Assembly (NCBI GenBank): GCA_002344525.1 | Contig: DDTJ01000005.1 | Location: 1-23,289 of the forward strand | Direction: 5' to 3' | Source: Akkermansiaceae bacterium UBA2367 | GTDB taxonomy: Bacteria > Verrucomicrobiota > Verrucomicrobiia > Verrucomicrobiales > DEV007 | DNA length: 23,289 bases | Part shown: positions 7,829 through 15,557 of the stretch, piece by piece | Layout of the letters: every line of letters begins with the position of its first letter | Position numbering within the stretch: the first letter of the stretch is position 1 | The notes under the pieces: generated by a model | Seen by the model: the letters and a program-made list of their open reading frames with translations, nothing else | Databases searched by the model: none | Told to the model about the DNA's origin: nothing | Position numbers and translations under genes: made by a program

Positions 7829-9426
7829 AGTACATTTTCGTCACCGGAGGGGTGGTCAGTTCGCTCGGAAAAGGGCTCGCCGCCGCGGCGCTCGGCACGT
7901 TGCTGGAGCGGCGTGGTCTGCGCGTCCTGATGCAGAAGTTCGACCCTTATTTGAACGTCGATCCGGGGACGATGAGCCCCTTCCAGCACGGTGAGGTCTA
8001 CGTGCTCGACGACGGGGCCGAGACCGATCTCGACCTCGGGCACTACGAGCGCTTCACCAGCGGCCGCCTTTCCCGGCTGAACAACCTCACGAGCGGCCAA
8101 GTCTACGAGACGGTCATCAAGAACGAGCGCGAGGGCCTCTACCTCGGGGCCACGGTGCAGGTCATCCCCCACGTCACCGACGTGATCAAGAACCGCATCC
8201 ACGAGGTCGCGAAGCGCGACGACGTCGACGTCATCATCACCGAGATCGGCGGCACCACCGGGGACATCGAGGGACTGCCCTTCCTCGAGGCGCTGCGCCA
8301 GTTCAAGGACGAGGTCGGTCACGGGAATGTGGCCTTCATCCACACCACCCTTGTCCCCTTCATCCAGGCGGCCGAGGAGCTGAAGACGAAGCCGACGCAG
8401 CAGAGCGTGGCGAAGCTGCGCGAGATCGGCATCGCCCCCGACGTGATCCTCTGCCGCGCCGAGCATCCCATCGACATGGACGTCCGCCGGAAGATCGGGA
8501 TGTTCTGCAACGTGCGCCCCGAGGCGGTGATCCCGTTCCTCGACGTGAAGGGCACGATCTACCGCGCCCCGCTGAATCTGCACGACCAGCACCTCGACAA
8601 CATCATCTGCGACCGCCTAGGTCTTGTCACGAACGAGCCCGACCTGCTGGAGTGGCGCAACATGGTGGATCGCATCGTCAACCCCACCCACAGCGTCAAG
8701 ATCGGGGTCGTCGGGAAATACATCGACCTCAAGGACGCCTACAAGTCCATCTACGAGAGCCTCACCCACGCGGGCGCGGCGAACGACACCCATGTCGAGA
8801 TCATTCGCATCGATTCGAGCGACATCGAGGAGGACGGAGCGGAGAAGCATCTCGAAGGCGTCTCCGGCGTCCTCATCCCCGGCGGCTTCGGCGACCGCGG
8901 TATCGAAGGCAAGATCGCGGCGGCACAATACGCCCGCGAGAACGGCCTCCCCTATTTCGGCATCTGCCTCGGCATGCAGATCGCGACGATCGAGTTCGCC
9001 CGCAACGCCTGCGGGCTGGAGCGGGCGCACAGCACCGAGTTCGACGAGGGCACGCCGCATCCCGTCATCTGCCTGCTGGAGGAGCAGAAGAGCGTGCAGG
9101 AGAAGGGCGGCACGATGCGCCTCGGCACTTGGGAGACCCGTCTCGCGCCCGGCAGCCGCTCCGCCGAGCTCTACGGGAAAACCTCGGTGAACGAGCGCCA
9201 CCGCCACCGCTACGAGCTGAACCAGAACTACCTCTCCCTTTTCGAGGAGAAGGGCTTCCGCCTCGCCGGCACCTCGCCCGACGGGAAGCTGGGCGAAATC
9301 GTCGAGATCCCGGACCATCCCTTCTTCATCGCGGTGCAGTCGCACCCCGAGTTCCAGAGCAAGCCGACGGACCCGCATCCGCTGTTCAAGGGCTTCGTCG
9401 CGGCGGCGCTCGAACGAAGGGGATAA
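7825..9426 (+). CDS. pyrG: CTP synthase
   Basis: PyrG converts UTP to CTP using ATP and ammonia released from glutamine, the last step of pyrimidine nucleotide synthesis. The 533-residue protein starts with the amidoligase domain (VTGGVVSSLGKGLAAA, P-loop-like, then KFDPYLNVDPGTMSPFQHGEVYV). The C-terminal class I glutamine amidotransferase domain has nucleophile Cys381 in GICLGMQ and triad residues His507 and Glu509 in SHPEF. The length is close to E. coli PyrG (545). The start is fixed by the ATGA overlap with kdsB and by the conserved MKYIFVTGGV opening. The caspase-SUMF1 gene begins 26 bases after its stop, so it may be co-transcribed. Confidence 0.98.
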   Translation: MKYIFVTGGVVSSLGKGLAAAALGTLLERRGLRVLMQKFDPYLNVDPGTMSPFQHGEVYVLDDGAETDLDLGHYERFTSGRLSRLNNLTSGQVYETVIKNEREGLYLGATVQVIPHVTDVIKNRIHEVAKRDDVDVIITEIGGTTGDIEGLPFLEALRQFKDEVGHGNVAFIHTTLVPFIQAAEELKTKPTQQSVAKLREIGIAPDVILCRAEHPIDMDVRRKIGMFCNVRPEAVIPFLDVKGTIYRAPLNLHDQHLDNIICDRLGLVTNEPDLLEWRNMVDRIVNPTHSVKIGVVGKYIDLKDAYKSIYESLTHAGAANDTHVEIIRIDSSDIEEDGAEKHLEGVSGVLIPGGFGDRGIEGKIAAAQYARENGLPYFGICLGMQIATIEFARNACGLERAHSTEFDEGTPHPVICLLEEQKSVQEKGGTMRLGTWETRLAPGSRSAELYGKTSVNERHRHRYELNQNYLSLFEEKGFRLAGTSPDGKLGEIVEIPDHPFFIAVQSHPEFQSKPTDPHPLFKGFVAAALERRG

Positions 9427-9452
9427 GGCCCGGCTCCGGACGCCCAACTGAA

Positions 9453-11375
9453 ATGAACCGACTCGCCGCCATCGCTCCTTCCCGTCCCGGCGTGCGCGGA
9501 CTGGCGTGCCTGATCGCCGCCCTGCTCTGCCTCCTCCCGGCGGGGCGGGCCGTCTCGCAGGAAAGGCGCGTCGCCCTCGTGCTCGGCATCGACCACTACG
9601 CGAAGCTGGGGCCGGAGGCCCAGTTGAGCGTGGCGGTGAGCGACGCGAAGCGGATGGCGGACGCGCTGCGGGCGGTGAGCCCGCCTTTCGAGACGACCCT
9701 GCTCACCGACCCGGATTGGAGGACGGCCGAGGACGCCTTCGAGAAGTTCCTCGACCAGGCGTCGGGAGCGGCCTGCGCCCTGATTTACTTCGCCGGACAC
9801 GGCATCGAATACCACGGGGCGAACTACCTGCTGGTGAACGACACCGAGGTGCCCGGCGCCAGCCCCGACATCGAGCGCATGAAACGCCGGCTCGGCACCA
9901 CCGCCCTGTCGATGCAGTCGTGGGTCGATTCGCTCGACCAGACCAAGGCGCAGGTGAAGGTCGTGGTGCTCGACTGCTGCCGAGACAACCCCCTCCAGAT
10001 CGAGGGCGGCTCCGGCACTCGCTCGCTCGTGGGCGCGGGGAAAGGCCTCGCCCAGCTCAGCCCGCCCAGCGGCACCCTCATCAGCTACTCCGCCGACGCG
10101 GGCCAGCGGGCCAATGACGGGCTTTTCACCGAAGTGCTGACCAAGCACATGCTGGAGCCGGGAGTGCCCTTGCTCCAGGTGTTCGCCGCCACGCGGGAGG
10201 AGGTCAGCGCGACTTCGGCCGAGTGGGCTTCGGAGGACGAGGCCAACGGGCTCCCTCCCGATCGGCGGCGCGTCCATCACGAACCCGCCGAATACACCAA
10301 GCTGAACGTGGCCGGTACCCGCTTCGCCTTCAATCTGGCGGCTTCCCGTCCGATGCCGACGCTGAAGAGCTTGGAGGAACTGGGGATTGGCGTGGCCAAG
10401 CCGGGCGACGATGCCGTCGAGAAGGCGAAAGTCGCCGAGCAGATGGCCGCGTGGAGAAAGATCTCCGAGTCGGTGAGGGCGATGAAGGAAGGCCAGCCGA
10501 CGGAGGCTCCGCTGGGGTCGCCCGCCCCCGCCACGGCACCCCCCGGATCGATGCTCTCCAACGCGGGCACGAGCGTCATCGGCGGAGGATTCAGCCTTCA
10601 AGCCGCGATGCTGGGCCGGTCGGCGGGAGAGGCCCGGACCATCCACGGCATCCCGGTGAACTGGTGCCCTCCCGGCACTTTCACGATGGGGTCCGGCCCG
10701 GGCGAGGAGGAGGGTCAGGAAACCCAAGCCTCCTTCCAAGCGACCCTGTCGCGGGGCTTCTGGATCGCGAGGACGGAGCTTACCCAGGAGCAATGGAAGG
10801 AGGTGAAGGGAACAGGGGTTCGCGACTTGATGCTCTCGGACGATTACGCCCAAGGCCCGACGCATCCCGTCGCATTTGTGGGCTGGACCGATGCCCAAGA
10901 TTGGATCGCGAAGATGAACGAGGAGAAGCCGCTCCCGATGGGCTGGCGCTGGGCTTTGCCGACCGAAGCCCAGTGGGAATACGCCTGCCGCGCCGGGACC
11001 ACGACTCCTTTCTCCTTTGGTTCGACTCTGAACGGCGAGCAGGCCAACTGCGACGGCAGATATCCCTACCAGTCGTCCCAAGGCCCCTCGCTCGGTCGAG
11101 CGGTGGCCGTCGCCAGCTATCCGGCGAATCCCTGGGGTCTCTTCGACATGCACGGCAATGTCGCCGAATGGGTGGAGGATCGGCTCGGCGACTATCCGGC
11201 AGGGGCCGCGACCGATCCCCGTGGCCCGCAGGCGGGCGAGAGCCGGGTGCTGCGCGGAGGCAGTTGGATCGCCAATGGTTTCGGATGCCGTTCGGGCTAC
11301 CGGGCCTACGGCCAGCCGCAGGAGCGCAGCGCCAGCATCGGCTTCCGTCCGGTGATCGTCTTGGATCCGCAGTGA
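9453..11375 (+). CDS. Exported caspase-like (C14) protein fused to a SUMF1/FGE-sulfatase domain
   Basis: This is a 640-residue predicted exported protein. A signal peptide (basic start, hydrophobic core about 17-30, AVS near 33-35) precedes a caspase-like p20 fold at about 38-290. The likely dyad is His116 in FAGHG and Cys176 in LDCCRDNP, followed by the bacterial C14 motif ISYSADAGQRANDG. A helical then Ala/Pro-rich linker (about 315-370) leads to a SUMF1/FGE-sulfatase domain, about 397-640, with CPPGTFTMGS, LPTEAQWEYACRAG, DMHGNVAEWVED and RGGSW...GFRPV. The first of the two copper-binding cysteines of true formylglycine-generating enzymes is replaced by Ala and only the second is kept, so oxidase activity is unlikely and a binding role more plausible. 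The ATG at 9453 fits the signal peptide; the frame is open upstream inside pyrG but that part is not real. Base composition matches the neighbours. Substrate and function are unknown. Confidence 0.93.
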   Translation: MNRLAAIAPSRPGVRGLACLIAALLCLLPAGRAVSQERRVALVLGIDHYAKLGPEAQLSVAVSDAKRMADALRAVSPPFETTLLTDPDWRTAEDAFEKFLDQASGAACALIYFAGHGIEYHGANYLLVNDTEVPGASPDIERMKRRLGTTALSMQSWVDSLDQTKAQVKVVVLDCCRDNPLQIEGGSGTRSLVGAGKGLAQLSPPSGTLISYSADAGQRANDGLFTEVLTKHMLEPGVPLLQVFAATREEVSATSAEWASEDEANGLPPDRRRVHHEPAEYTKLNVAGTRFAFNLAASRPMPTLKSLEELGIGVAKPGDDAVEKAKVAEQMAAWRKISESVRAMKEGQPTEAPLGSPAPATAPPGSMLSNAGTSVIGGGFSLQAAMLGRSAGEARTIHGIPVNWCPPGTFTMGSGPGEEEGQETQASFQATLSRGFWIARTELTQEQWKEVKGTGVRDLMLSDDYAQGPTHPVAFVGWTDAQDWIAKMNEEKPLPMGWRWALPTEAQWEYACRAGTTTPFSFGSTLNGEQANCDGRYPYQSSQGPSLGRAVAVASYPANPWGLFDMHGNVAEWVEDRLGDYPAGAATDPRGPQAGESRVLRGGSWIANGFGCRSGYRAYGQPQERSASIGFRPVIVLDPQ

Positions 11376-11390
11376 GGGCGGCGCTCCAGT

Positions 11391-13505
11391 TTATCTGGCA
11401 AGGCCGCTTCTTTCCAGCAAAGCGTTCAACTCCGGGTCGCGTCCCATGAAGTCGCGGAAGAGCTCGGCGGCCTCGACGGAGTTGCCTCGGCTGAGGATTT
11501 TCTCGCGGAACTCGCGCCCGACCTCGGGGCTGACGACTCCGGCTCCGGCGAAGCGGGTGAAGGCGTCGGCGTCGAGGACCTCGGCCCATTTGTAGGAGTA
11601 GTAGCCGGCGGCGTATCCGGTCGCGCTGGCGAAGAGGTGGGTGAAGCGCCGCGCCATCGTGGGCGGATCGGTGGCGAGGGGCATCAGGTAGCCGTCGAGG
11701 ATCTCGCGGACGAGACGGTCGAGGTCGCCGTGTTCCGGCTTGCCGAAATGCTTGATGTGCAGGTCGAGGTCCATCTTGCCGAAGGCGAGCTGCCGCATCT
11801 GGGCCATGCCCGACTGGAAGTTCCGCGCCGCGAGCATCTTCTGGAAGAGCGGCTCGGGGATGGGCTCTCCGGTCTCGTGGTGCTTCGCGAAGCGGTCGAG
11901 GCTGACGCGGGACCAGCAGAAGTTCTCCATGATCTGCGAAGGCAGTTCGACGAAGTCCCACACGACGTTGACGCCGTTGAGCGACTTGATCCCGACCTCG
12001 CCGAGGAGGTGGTGGAGGAGGTGGCCGAACTCGTGGAAGACGGTCTCGACCTCGCGGTGGGTGAGGAGGGCGGGCGTGTCCCCGGACGAGGGGGTCAGGT
12101 TGCCGCAGATGAGCCCGAGGTGCGGTTCGCGCGGGCGTCCCGCGAGCGCGGGCGAGCCGGTGCGCAGGTAGTTCATCCACGCGCCGCCGCGCTTGTCCTC
12201 GCGCGGATGCCAGTCGGCGTAGAAGGAGCCGAGGTGTTCGCCGCTGGCGGCGTCGTGGAGGTCGTAGTAGCGCACCTCGGGATGCCAGACTTCGACGTCC
12301 CCGCCCGCCGGGATTTTGCCGGGGGAGGCGAATGCCGTCTCGCGCTCGGCGATCTTGAAGCCGAAGATCTGCTCGGTGAGGCGGAACATGCCCTCGATGA
12401 CGTTTCCGATGGCGAAGTAGGGGCGCAGTTCCTCCTCGTCGAAGTCGTAGTTCGCCTTGCGCAGCTTCTCGGACCAGTAGGCGGTGTCCCAGGGCTGGAA
12501 AAGCCCGTCCCAGCCCGGTTCGTGGCGGCGGCGGAAGGCGGCGAGCTCCTCGATGTCGCGGGCGAAGAAGGGTTTCGTCCTTTCGGCGAGGTCTTCGACG
12601 AATTTCAGCGCGGTGGCTCCGTCCCCGGCCATGCGCTCTTCGAGGACCTGGTCGGCGAAGTGCTCCTTGCCGAGCAGTTCGGCGCGCTCGTGGCGCAGGG
12701 CGAGGATCTGCCAGATGAGGTCGGTGTTGTCGTAGCCGCCGTCGCGGCCCACGGTGATGCTGCCGCGCCAGACTTCCTCGCGCAGGCTCGCGTCGTCGGC
12801 GTGTTCGAGCACGGGGAAGTAGACGGGGGCCTTCAGGGTGATGCGGTAGAGGGGGGCCTCGTCGCTGCCGAACCCTTTCGCCGCAGCCTCGGCGCGGAGG
12901 ACGCCGAGGGCGGTTGTGGGCAGTCCGGCGAGGCGGGAGTCGTCTTCGAGGACGAGCTCCCAGGCGTTGGTCGAGTCGAGGACGTTCTCGGAGAATTTCT
13001 GGGTGGCGCTCGCGAGTTCGGACTGCACTTGCTCGAGCCGCGCTTTTTTGTCGTCGGATAGGTCGGCCCCGCTACGGACGAAGTCCTTCACGGTCTCGTC
13101 GAGGAAGCGTTTTTGTACGCCTGTCAGGGTCGCGGCCTCCCCGGATTCGGAGTAGGCCTTGATCCGTTTCCACAGCGCCGCGTTCAACGGGATGCGTGAG
13201 AAGAACTGCGTTACCTCGGGCAGCATGGCGTTCTGCGCCGCCCGCAGGGGTTCGCTGTTGCGCACGGAATCGAGATGGCCGACGCGGCCCCAGGCCATGG
13301 AAAGCTCCTCGGTGGCTTGTTCTAGGGCGAGGAGGGTGTTGTCGAAGGTGAGCGAAGCCGGATCGAACTCGGCGCAAAGGGCGTCGAGGCGCTCCTGCGC
13401 CCGCCGCAGGGCCTCGCGGATGTCGGGTTCGACGGCCTCGGGGACGAGGCGGGACCAGCGAATGTGGAAGTCTTGCGAAAGGAAGGGATGGGACGCGTCG
13501 GACAT
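11391..13505 (-). CDS. prlC: M3-family zinc oligopeptidase (oligopeptidase A-like)
   Basis: This is a 704-residue cytosolic metallopeptidase that degrades short peptides, for example those left by larger proteases or cleaved signal peptides. The zinc site is His491-Glu492-Phe-Gly-His495 with third ligand Glu520, 29 residues after the first histidine as in thimet oligopeptidase. The context VELPSQIMENFCW is closer to PrlC than to Dcp (which has EFPSQ then EHW). E. coli PrlC is 680 residues. The frame stays open upstream to 14057 through the DUF6580-like gene, but conserved sequence starts at MSDASHPF, so the ATG at 13505 is chosen. There are 62 bases between it and the preceding DUF6580-like gene. 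It is convergent with the caspase gene across only 15 bases. Confidence 0.93.
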   Translation of the reverse strand: MSDASHPFLSQDFHIRWSRLVPEAVEPDIREALRRAQERLDALCAEFDPASLTFDNTLLALEQATEELSMAWGRVGHLDSVRNSEPLRAAQNAMLPEVTQFFSRIPLNAALWKRIKAYSESGEAATLTGVQKRFLDETVKDFVRSGADLSDDKKARLEQVQSELASATQKFSENVLDSTNAWELVLEDDSRLAGLPTTALGVLRAEAAAKGFGSDEAPLYRITLKAPVYFPVLEHADDASLREEVWRGSITVGRDGGYDNTDLIWQILALRHERAELLGKEHFADQVLEERMAGDGATALKFVEDLAERTKPFFARDIEELAAFRRRHEPGWDGLFQPWDTAYWSEKLRKANYDFDEEELRPYFAIGNVIEGMFRLTEQIFGFKIAERETAFASPGKIPAGGDVEVWHPEVRYYDLHDAASGEHLGSFYADWHPREDKRGGAWMNYLRTGSPALAGRPREPHLGLICGNLTPSSGDTPALLTHREVETVFHEFGHLLHHLLGEVGIKSLNGVNVVWDFVELPSQIMENFCWSRVSLDRFAKHHETGEPIPEPLFQKMLAARNFQSGMAQMRQLAFGKMDLDLHIKHFGKPEHGDLDRLVREILDGYLMPLATDPPTMARRFTHLFASATGYAAGYYSYKWAEVLDADAFTRFAGAGVVSPEVGREFREKILSRGNSVEAAELFRDFMGRDPELNALLERSGLAR

Positions 13506-13567
13506 GGGGGGACTGTAGACCGCCGCGCTTCCGCGTAAAGGCCGCGTCGGCGTCGCGGGGGATTTCC

Positions 13568-14155
13568 TCAACGCGCCGCCTCCGCCGTCGCATGGACTTG
13601 CGGGCGGCGGAAGGCCGCGTAGGCGAGTCCGGCGAGGAGGCACCAGAGCGTATCGGCGATGAGGGAGTTCCGCAGGAAGACCCAAGCGGGCGGGGAGAAC
13701 TCGGGCAGGCCCGTCGTCTGGCTCTGCCACCAGCCCGCGAGGGATTTCGCGTAGCCGGGCAGGACCGCCCAACTGAAGGTGTTCGCCACGAGGTAGAAGA
13801 GCACGCCGCAGAGGAGGGTGCCGCACCACATCGCGGGCCAGATTGGCACCTTCCGTCCCGCCACACCGCCGCACCAGGCGGCGGCGAGGTAGATCAGAGC
13901 CGACACCAAGGTGTAGGTCGCGATGCCGTCGCCGGGGAAGAGGAGGCCGATGGCGAGATCGCCGACGACGAGGACGAGCGCGGGAACCCACCAGAAGCGC
14001 GTCCCGAGCAGCATCCCCCCGCCGAAGGCCATGGCCATGAGGGGGGCGGTGTTCCAAGGCAGGTCGAAGACGGGCACGGCGACGCGGTAGCCCGCGCCGA
14101 GGAGGACGAGGGCGATCACCCAGAGCGGGGAGAGGGCGGTGCGGCGGGCTTCCAT
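13568..14155 (-). CDS. Membrane protein of the DUF6580 type
   Basis: This 195-residue integral membrane protein has about five or six hydrophobic segments. It begins with a short cytosolic stretch, then LWVIALVLLGAGYRVAV, and a conserved-looking NTAPLMAMAFGGGMLLG segment followed by LVVGDLAIGLLFPGDG. This pattern (N-x-[AS]-P, FGG, D-x-x-x-G) matches what I recall of the DUF6580 family, which has no established function. It resembles the S-component fold of ECF-type vitamin transporters only loosely, and I see no ligand-defining motif. It starts 8 bases after the trxA stop, so it is almost certainly co-transcribed with trxA. The M3 peptidase follows 62 bases downstream. Confidence 0.72.
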   Translation of the reverse strand: MEARRTALSPLWVIALVLLGAGYRVAVPVFDLPWNTAPLMAMAFGGGMLLGTRFWWVPALVLVVGDLAIGLLFPGDGIATYTLVSALIYLAAAWCGGVAGRKVPIWPAMWCGTLLCGVLFYLVANTFSWAVLPGYAKSLAGWWQSQTTGLPEFSPPAWVFLRNSLIADTLWCLLAGLAYAAFRRPQVHATAEAAR

Positions 14156-14163
14156 GGAGCGGG

Positions 14164-14493
14164 TCAGGCGAGGGCGGCGAGTTTCTCGACGATGGCGTCC
14201 TTCAGCATGATCCCGGTCTTGGTCTCCTTGACCTCGCCGTCTTTCATAAAGATCAGGGTGGGAACCGCGCGGATGCCGAACTTCACCGCGAGATCGCGGT
14301 TGGCCATCACGTCCACCTTGGTCACTTTCGCTTTGCCGCCGATTTCCTCCGCCACTTCGTCGAGGACGGGCGAGAGCATCTTGCAGGGGCCGCAGTGCTC
14401 GGACCAGAAATCAATGATCACAGGGACGGAAGACTGTTCGACTTCGTCGATGAAGTTTTCACCAGTGAGATGGACGATGGAGGGATGGGCCAT
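14164..14493 (-). CDS. trxA: Thioredoxin with His in place of the active-site Trp
   Basis: This is a 109-residue cytosolic disulfide reductase that keeps protein thiols reduced and supplies ribonucleotide reductase and peroxiredoxins. The redox pair is Cys34-Gly-Pro-Cys37, preceded by Trp30, and the cis-proline motif is AVPTLIFMKDGE. The residue just before CGPC, almost always Trp in thioredoxins (WCGPC), is His33 here. The frame is open further upstream to 14586, but the family length and the MAHPSIVHLT opening support the ATG at 14493. The leader reads TTTGACCCTCTTTCC before the ATG and has no Shine-Dalgarno sequence. It is followed 8 bases later by the DUF6580-like gene. Confidence 0.95.
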   Translation of the reverse strand: MAHPSIVHLTGENFIDEVEQSSVPVIIDFWSEHCGPCKMLSPVLDEVAEEIGGKAKVTKVDVMANRDLAVKFGIRAVPTLIFMKDGEVKETKTGIMLKDAIVEKLAALA

Positions 14494-14601
14494 AGAAGGA
14501 AAGAGGGTCAAACGAAGGCTTGCGAGGAGAACACCAATGCACTCTCGGCCTCGTTCAGGCAAGCGGCATTTTCCCGACCGTTCCACGGCGCGAAAAAGCG
14601 A

Positions 14602-14617
14602 CCGGAACGGAATCCGG
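14602..14617 (-). terminator. Weak candidate terminator after the proline-rich gene
   Basis: On the minus strand CCGGA and TCCGG form a 5-bp stem with a 6-base loop, followed a few bases later by a run of five T (14597-14593). It lies between the proline-rich gene's stop and trxA. The stem is short, so this is a weak candidate. Confidence 0.25.
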
Positions 14618-14650
14618 GGTCGATGGAAGGGAGGTGTCCCCGGAAAGGGA

Positions 14651-15439
14651 TCAACTGCCCGCGCCCATTTTCGTGAACAGCTCGATGGCCAGCACGGCGA
14701 GGGCGAGGATGAGGACGATGATGGCGAAGGGCATGAGTCCGGATTCTGCTTGTTCTTCCTCCCATTCCTCCTCGTCCTCCACGGCGGTGGACTGGATGTT
14801 GGGAGCTGCTTTGGGAATGGATTTGGTTGGCGTACCGGGAGTCCCCAGAGGTTGCGTCTGGGTCATTTTCACCGTGGCCTGGGGGAGCGGCTTGGCCCCG
14901 CCGGCTTGGAGCGGGGTGGTCGCCCTGCCGACCGCGCCGGGGCCGCTGCTACCGGGGGCCTTGGCGAGGGGGATGGTCTTCGCTCCGATCGGCGAATCGG
15001 CGACGGGTGCGGCCGTGGCAATGGGAGCGGTGGAAGGGGAGGGCGGTTCGGCCATCGCGGTCGGAACCGGCTTGGTCGGGCCGAGGGGATCGGGCGCTTT
15101 GGAGAGGGGGATGGTCTTCGCGCCACCGGGAGGCGGCGGAGGCGCGGACGGGGGACCCGAAAGCGGGCGAGGGGTGGGCGGCGCGGAAGGCGGCCCCCCG
15201 GCGGAACCCGTCGGAGGAGGAGGAGGAGGAGGCGAAGCCACGCCAGCCGAGGGGATGGTGCTCGCGGTGGAGACCGGGCGGGTCAAGTCCGTCGGGGAGA
15301 CCGAGATGGCGGCAGTGGTGCTTTTCGGGGCGACAGGACCCGAATCCTCCGACGGTGCCCGCAGACTGATGCGAACCGTTTCCTTCTTGAGGGGGACCGT
15401 CGAGGTCGCGATGGATGGTTTCGGGTCTTGCTCACTCAT
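14651..15439 (-). CDS. Proline-rich tail-anchored membrane protein, Verrucomicrobia-type
   Basis: This is a 262-residue protein of low complexity. The N-terminal part carries KKETVRISL (18-26). A central Pro/Ala/Ser/Gly region with proline runs (70-76 and 100-104) includes a repeated GAKTIPLxKAP (about 106-116 and 152-162), then ATVKMTQTQPL (188-198), an acidic cluster (221-230), and one C-terminal hydrophobic segment (about 235-254) ending GAGS. This predicts a cytosolic disordered domain anchored by its tail. I recall similar KKETVRI...TVK...PL proteins in verrucomicrobial genomes, without a known function. No enzymatic domain is seen. It lies 157 bases upstream of trxA on the same strand and may have its own promoter. 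Confidence 0.78.
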   Translation of the reverse strand: MSEQDPKPSIATSTVPLKKETVRISLRAPSEDSGPVAPKSTTAAISVSPTDLTRPVSTASTIPSAGVASPPPPPPPTGSAGGPPSAPPTPRPLSGPPSAPPPPPGGAKTIPLSKAPDPLGPTKPVPTAMAEPPSPSTAPIATAAPVADSPIGAKTIPLAKAPGSSGPGAVGRATTPLQAGGAKPLPQATVKMTQTQPLGTPGTPTKSIPKAAPNIQSTAVEDEEEWEEEQAESGLMPFAIIVLILALAVLAIELFTKMGAGS

Positions 15440-15557
15440 GAGGAAAGAATCGCGTTTGCTTTTACTTTTAAAAAGTTCCGGGCATGATTAAGGGCGCGGA
15501 TGGCCTTCGATGTCAAACCTTTAATCAAAATCGGCGGGCGAATCCAGTTTTTTGTTT

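Noticed and set aside
8652..9452. Upstream extension of the caspase-SUMF1 frame through pyrG
   Set aside because: It is an out-of-frame reading of pyrG, and the signal peptide starts at 9453.
6834..9453. NACHT gene and caspase gene as one NLR-caspase immune system
   Set aside because: They are on opposite strands, separated by kdsB and pyrG, differ in base composition, and the caspase is predicted to be exported while NACHT proteins act in the cytosol.
13506..14057. N-terminal extension of the M3 peptidase to 888 residues
   Set aside because: The extra 184 codons overlap the DUF6580-like gene in another frame and are not peptidase-like. The family start fits the ATG at 13505.
15485..15516. 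TTGACA...TAATCA promoter on the minus strand for the proline-rich gene
   Set aside because: The -35 match is perfect but the spacer is 20 bases, too long for a convincing sigma-70 promoter, and no better -10 was found.
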